NCBI GenBank assembly: GCA_964436045.1
Contig: CAYTBN010000009.1
Location: 62,001-126,000 of the forward strand
Reading direction: 5' to 3'
DNA length: 64,000 nucleotides
From: CAYTBN01 sp964436045
GTDB taxonomy: Bacteria > Myxococcota_A > UBA796 > UBA9615 > CAYRNR01
Below are positions 62,095 to 64,000 of this stretch, in pieces. Made by a program: the position numbers and the translations under genes. Each line of letters begins with the position of its first letter. The stretch's first letter is position 1. Below the pieces are notes generated by a model. It was given only the letters and a program-made list of their open reading frames with translations. It was not told where the DNA came from and did not search any database.

Positions 62095-63297
62095 ATGAGT
62101 GCGCTTTCCACAGAGTTTCGACCGCTGCCCTTGCCCCCAGGCAAGACGTTCCATGATCTCAACGGCGATCAGCGCCTGCGCGTGGTCTACGGTCAGCTCG
62201 ACCGTCTGCGGCAGGCCAACGGTGCGTACGTCAGCGCGCCGATGACCGCCGAGCAAGCCGGCGGCGACGTGGGCTACGACGTCTTGTCGCTGCGAGACGT
62301 CCTGCTGGCGTCGACGGCCAACGAGTACCTCGGAGAGGCCGAACGGCTGCTGGGCACCTACGCCCTGGCGCTACAGCTCCTCGAGAAGTTCCATCACCGG
62401 ATCATCGACGCCATCGCGGCCTGGCCGCCGCCCGCGGACTACACGTCGCACCTGCTCCCCGACCGCTACCATCCCCGCTCCCTGGCGGAGATCGTCGACG
62501 GGGGAAGCGGCCACCACATCTATTCGGTCGGTCTGCTGATGTACAAGCTGGGCGACCTGATGAAGCACGGCTTCAACCTGATCGTGCGCCCGGCCGAGAT
62601 CCACCTGCTCAAGGACCTCACCCAGTACGTGCACAACAGCCGCTGGGCGCAGGAGCCGGACCAGGGTTTCTGGCACGAGGACCTGACCCAGCACGCCTCC
62701 AGCCTGGCCGCGGTCATCGGTGGCTTCACCATGTGGCAGGCGGGCGGCTACTACGACTTCCGCTACCCGGTGAATCGGGACATCTCCCGGTTGATCCCGG
62801 TGCCCGACCGGCTGGTGGTCGAGGGGCGCGAGGCGCTGATGGCGCTGCTGCCGCGCGAGACCGCGGACCGGGACCGGGATCTGGCCCAGCTCTCGCTGAT
62901 CTGGCCCTTCAACGTGCTGCACGCCGATCCGGACCTCCAGGACGCGATCCTGGCCCAGGTCGAGGGACTCGTGGGCGACCACGGCGTGCGTCGCTTCGAC
63001 GGTGACGACCAGGAGTGGCCGCTGGGGTTGGCCTGGCTGGCGGTGACGCTGTCCAAGCTGGTGTACCGGGATCAGGAGCGGGGTCTTCCCCGCGCCAAGC
63101 TCGACGAGCTGGTGGACCGGGCCGTCGCCTACGTCGAGCGCCTGGATCGAACGGTGCAGCCCGACGGCAGCATCCCCGAGCACTACGTGGACGGGAAGCC
63201 CGGGCCCTGCGCTCCGTTCGCGCCCGCCCACGGCATGTACATCACCGCCGCCCTGTCCATCCGGCAGGCGAGGGCGGAGATCAAGCTCAAGAGCTGA
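62095..63297 (+). CDS. Six-hairpin glycosidase-like (GH15-type) protein
   Basis: 400 residues from ATG 62095 (GTG 62086 possible). An alpha-helical (alpha/alpha)6-type pattern: TANEYLGEAERLLGTYALAL, DYTSHLLPDRYHPRSLAEI, SRWAQEPDQGFWHED, SSLAAVIGGFTMWQAGGYY and HGMYITAALSIRQARAEI. The DQGFWHED and EHYVDGKPGPCAPFAPAHGM stretches resemble GH15 glucoamylase/phosphorylase-kinase-like proteins. No signal peptide, so intracellular, perhaps a trehalase-like or regulatory member. Catalytic pair not assigned. Confidence 0.7.
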   Translation: MSALSTEFRPLPLPPGKTFHDLNGDQRLRVVYGQLDRLRQANGAYVSAPMTAEQAGGDVGYDVLSLRDVLLASTANEYLGEAERLLGTYALALQLLEKFHHRIIDAIAAWPPPADYTSHLLPDRYHPRSLAEIVDGGSGHHIYSVGLLMYKLGDLMKHGFNLIVRPAEIHLLKDLTQYVHNSRWAQEPDQGFWHEDLTQHASSLAAVIGGFTMWQAGGYYDFRYPVNRDISRLIPVPDRLVVEGREALMALLPRETADRDRDLAQLSLIWPFNVLHADPDLQDAILAQVEGLVGDHGVRRFDGDDQEWPLGLAWLAVTLSKLVYRDQERGLPRAKLDELVDRAVAYVERLDRTVQPDGSIPEHYVDGKPGPCAPFAPAHGMYITAALSIRQARAEIKLKS

Positions 63298-63337
63298 GAG
63301 GTTGTGGTTCCGGGGTGAACTACCCCGAGGGCACGCC

Positions 63338-63565
63338 TCACCCACCGCCCGGGTTGCAGCCCGGGCCCCCCGGCACGCAACCGGGGCCACCCATCCCCGC
63401 GAAGGACGACGCGCCGCCGCTGAACTTCGCTGGCACCGACAACCGTCGACCCGGCTTGGTCGCCCCGCACTTGGGGCAGACCAGCTCGGCCTCGTCCGAT
63501 TCGCGCATGATCAGCTCCTCGAACAGATGCCCGCAGAACTCACACTCGTAATTGTGGATTGGCAT
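63338..63565 (-). CDS. FmdB-family zinc ribbon protein
   Basis: 75 residues. MPIHNYECEFCGHLFEELIM then LVCPKCGATKPGRRLS: the FmdB zinc ribbon with Cys8, Cys11, Cys30 and Cys33. The Gly/Pro/Cys tail (GMGGPGCVPGGPGCNPGGG) is common in this family. Putative regulatory protein. Confidence 0.9.
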   Translation of the reverse strand: MPIHNYECEFCGHLFEELIMRESDEAELVCPKCGATKPGRRLSVPAKFSGGASSFAGMGGPGCVPGGPGCNPGGG

Positions 63566-63610
63566 CGTCGGCCTCCTCCATCTCAGGAGCCACTGGACCC
63601 CGGGCTGGAT

Positions 63611-64000
63611 TCATTTCTCCCAGTCCAGGCCCAACCCCTGGGTCAGGGATCGCGCGGTGGACACCCGTAGGGAATACACCTGATCGCGCCCTTCCCGCCA
63701 CACATGATGTACCGAGCCGGCCAGCGGACCTACCCGAACATCGACCGGCGGGGCCTCCACCCGTTCGATGTGGATACGTAACGCCTCCGGCGCGTCCACA
63801 GCGGATTTCCGGCGGGTCAGCTCGTCGGCCAGGGCAAACGCCCGCAGCTCGATCATCGCGTCGAGCGAGAACCCCAGCTGGCGGGCATCGATGGAGTACC
63901 CCTCCGGCTCGACCAGCCGCCAGGCGTGCTCGCCCGTGGGCTCGGCGACGAAGCGCCGTTCGCCCTGGACCACGGTGACACGCTCGACCTCCTTCCAATC
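63611..64000 (-). CDS. DUF4340-like protein, C-terminal part (5' end beyond window)
   Basis: 129 codons open to the right edge, ending at 63611. Sequence ERVTVVQGERRFVAEPTGEH, AWRLVEPEGYSIDARQLG and VDVRVGPLAGSVHHVWREGR has the repeated strand pattern of DUF4340 domains, which often sit beside gliding/ABC-2 type GldG-like exporters. Assignment tentative because only the end is visible. Confidence 0.6.
   Translation of the reverse strand, partial: DWKEVERVTVVQGERRFVAEPTGEHAWRLVEPEGYSIDARQLGFSLDAMIELRAFALADELTRRKSAVDAPEALRIHIERVEAPPVDVRVGPLAGSVHHVWREGRDQVYSLRVSTARSLTQGLGLDWEK

Overview
The window is a GC-rich, gene-dense chromosomal stretch. It most likely comes from an uncultured deltaproteobacterium of the Myxococcota. 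Evidence includes MYXO-CTERM-like C-terminal sorting signals, MopE-type metal-binding repeats, an AgmX/GltJ-like zinc-ribbon/TonB-C protein, PilB/PilT-family motor ATPases, a giant TPR/alpha-2-macroglobulin protein and many lipoproteins with aspartate-rich linkers. No rRNA, tRNA, CRISPR array, insertion sequence or prophage was seen. Most genes are intact housekeeping or cell-surface genes. Several sigma70-type promoters (TTGAC-like, 17-18 bp spacer, TAnnnT) can be read directly.

Layout. 1-8.6 kb: a GspE/PilB-type ATPase cut by the left edge, a deoxynucleoside kinase, an AgmX-like envelope protein, a MopE-like lipoprotein, a thioredoxin-fold protein divergent from argS, and an FHA protein. 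8.6-13.9 kb: outer-membrane and secreted proteins, then a decayed 0.7 kb interval with hairpins, simple repeats, a MYXO-CTERM remnant and a truncated nucleotidyltransferase pair. 13.9-21.6 kb: one 2575-residue secreted TPR/alpha-2-macroglobulin-like protein. 22-30 kb: FG-GAP lipoprotein, SPFH/zinc-ribbon protein, OmpA-like protein, nucleoside phosphorylase plus nucleotide-transporter pair, acyl-CoA dehydrogenase and a murein endopeptidase. 31-35.7 kb: CapA-like protein and a lipoprotein-PilT-PilT block. 35.8-44.7 kb: an accessory surface-protein region (Cys-rich secreted protein with a C7 frameshift, MopE/MYXO-CTERM protein, RCC1 and leucine-rich proteins) mixed with ArsC-like, Ap4A phosphorylase and small genes, and carrying dispersed repeats. 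44.8-50.7 kb: a tightly overlapping MoxR-DUF58-DUF4350-DUF4129 operon with a membrane protein and a phosphatase. 50.8-55.2 kb: a PilP/GspC-like lipoprotein and a signalling cluster (receiver protein, hybrid kinase, truncated receiver-HisKA protein, KaiB-like protein). 55.4-64 kb: comEC, tandem lgt genes with lspA and a Nudix gene, a beta-barrel protein, a glycosidase-like protein, an FmdB zinc ribbon and a right-edge partial gene.

How the genes fit together. lspA-lgt-lgt supplies lipoprotein maturation for the dozen or so lipoproteins in the window. Motor ATPases, the AgmX-like protein, the PilP/GspC-like lipoprotein and ComEC point to type IV pilus, motility and DNA-uptake functions. The most unusual element is the 52.1-55.2 kb signalling cluster. 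Its hybrid histidine kinase ends in four 24-residue motifs that match the c-di-GMP-binding MshEN consensus, plus a zinc ribbon. It is followed by a receiver-HisKA protein that has lost its phospho-acceptor half and by a KaiB-fold protein without KaiC. Hexamer and heptamer repeat arrays, found both between genes and inside unrelated coding regions, are the second notable feature.
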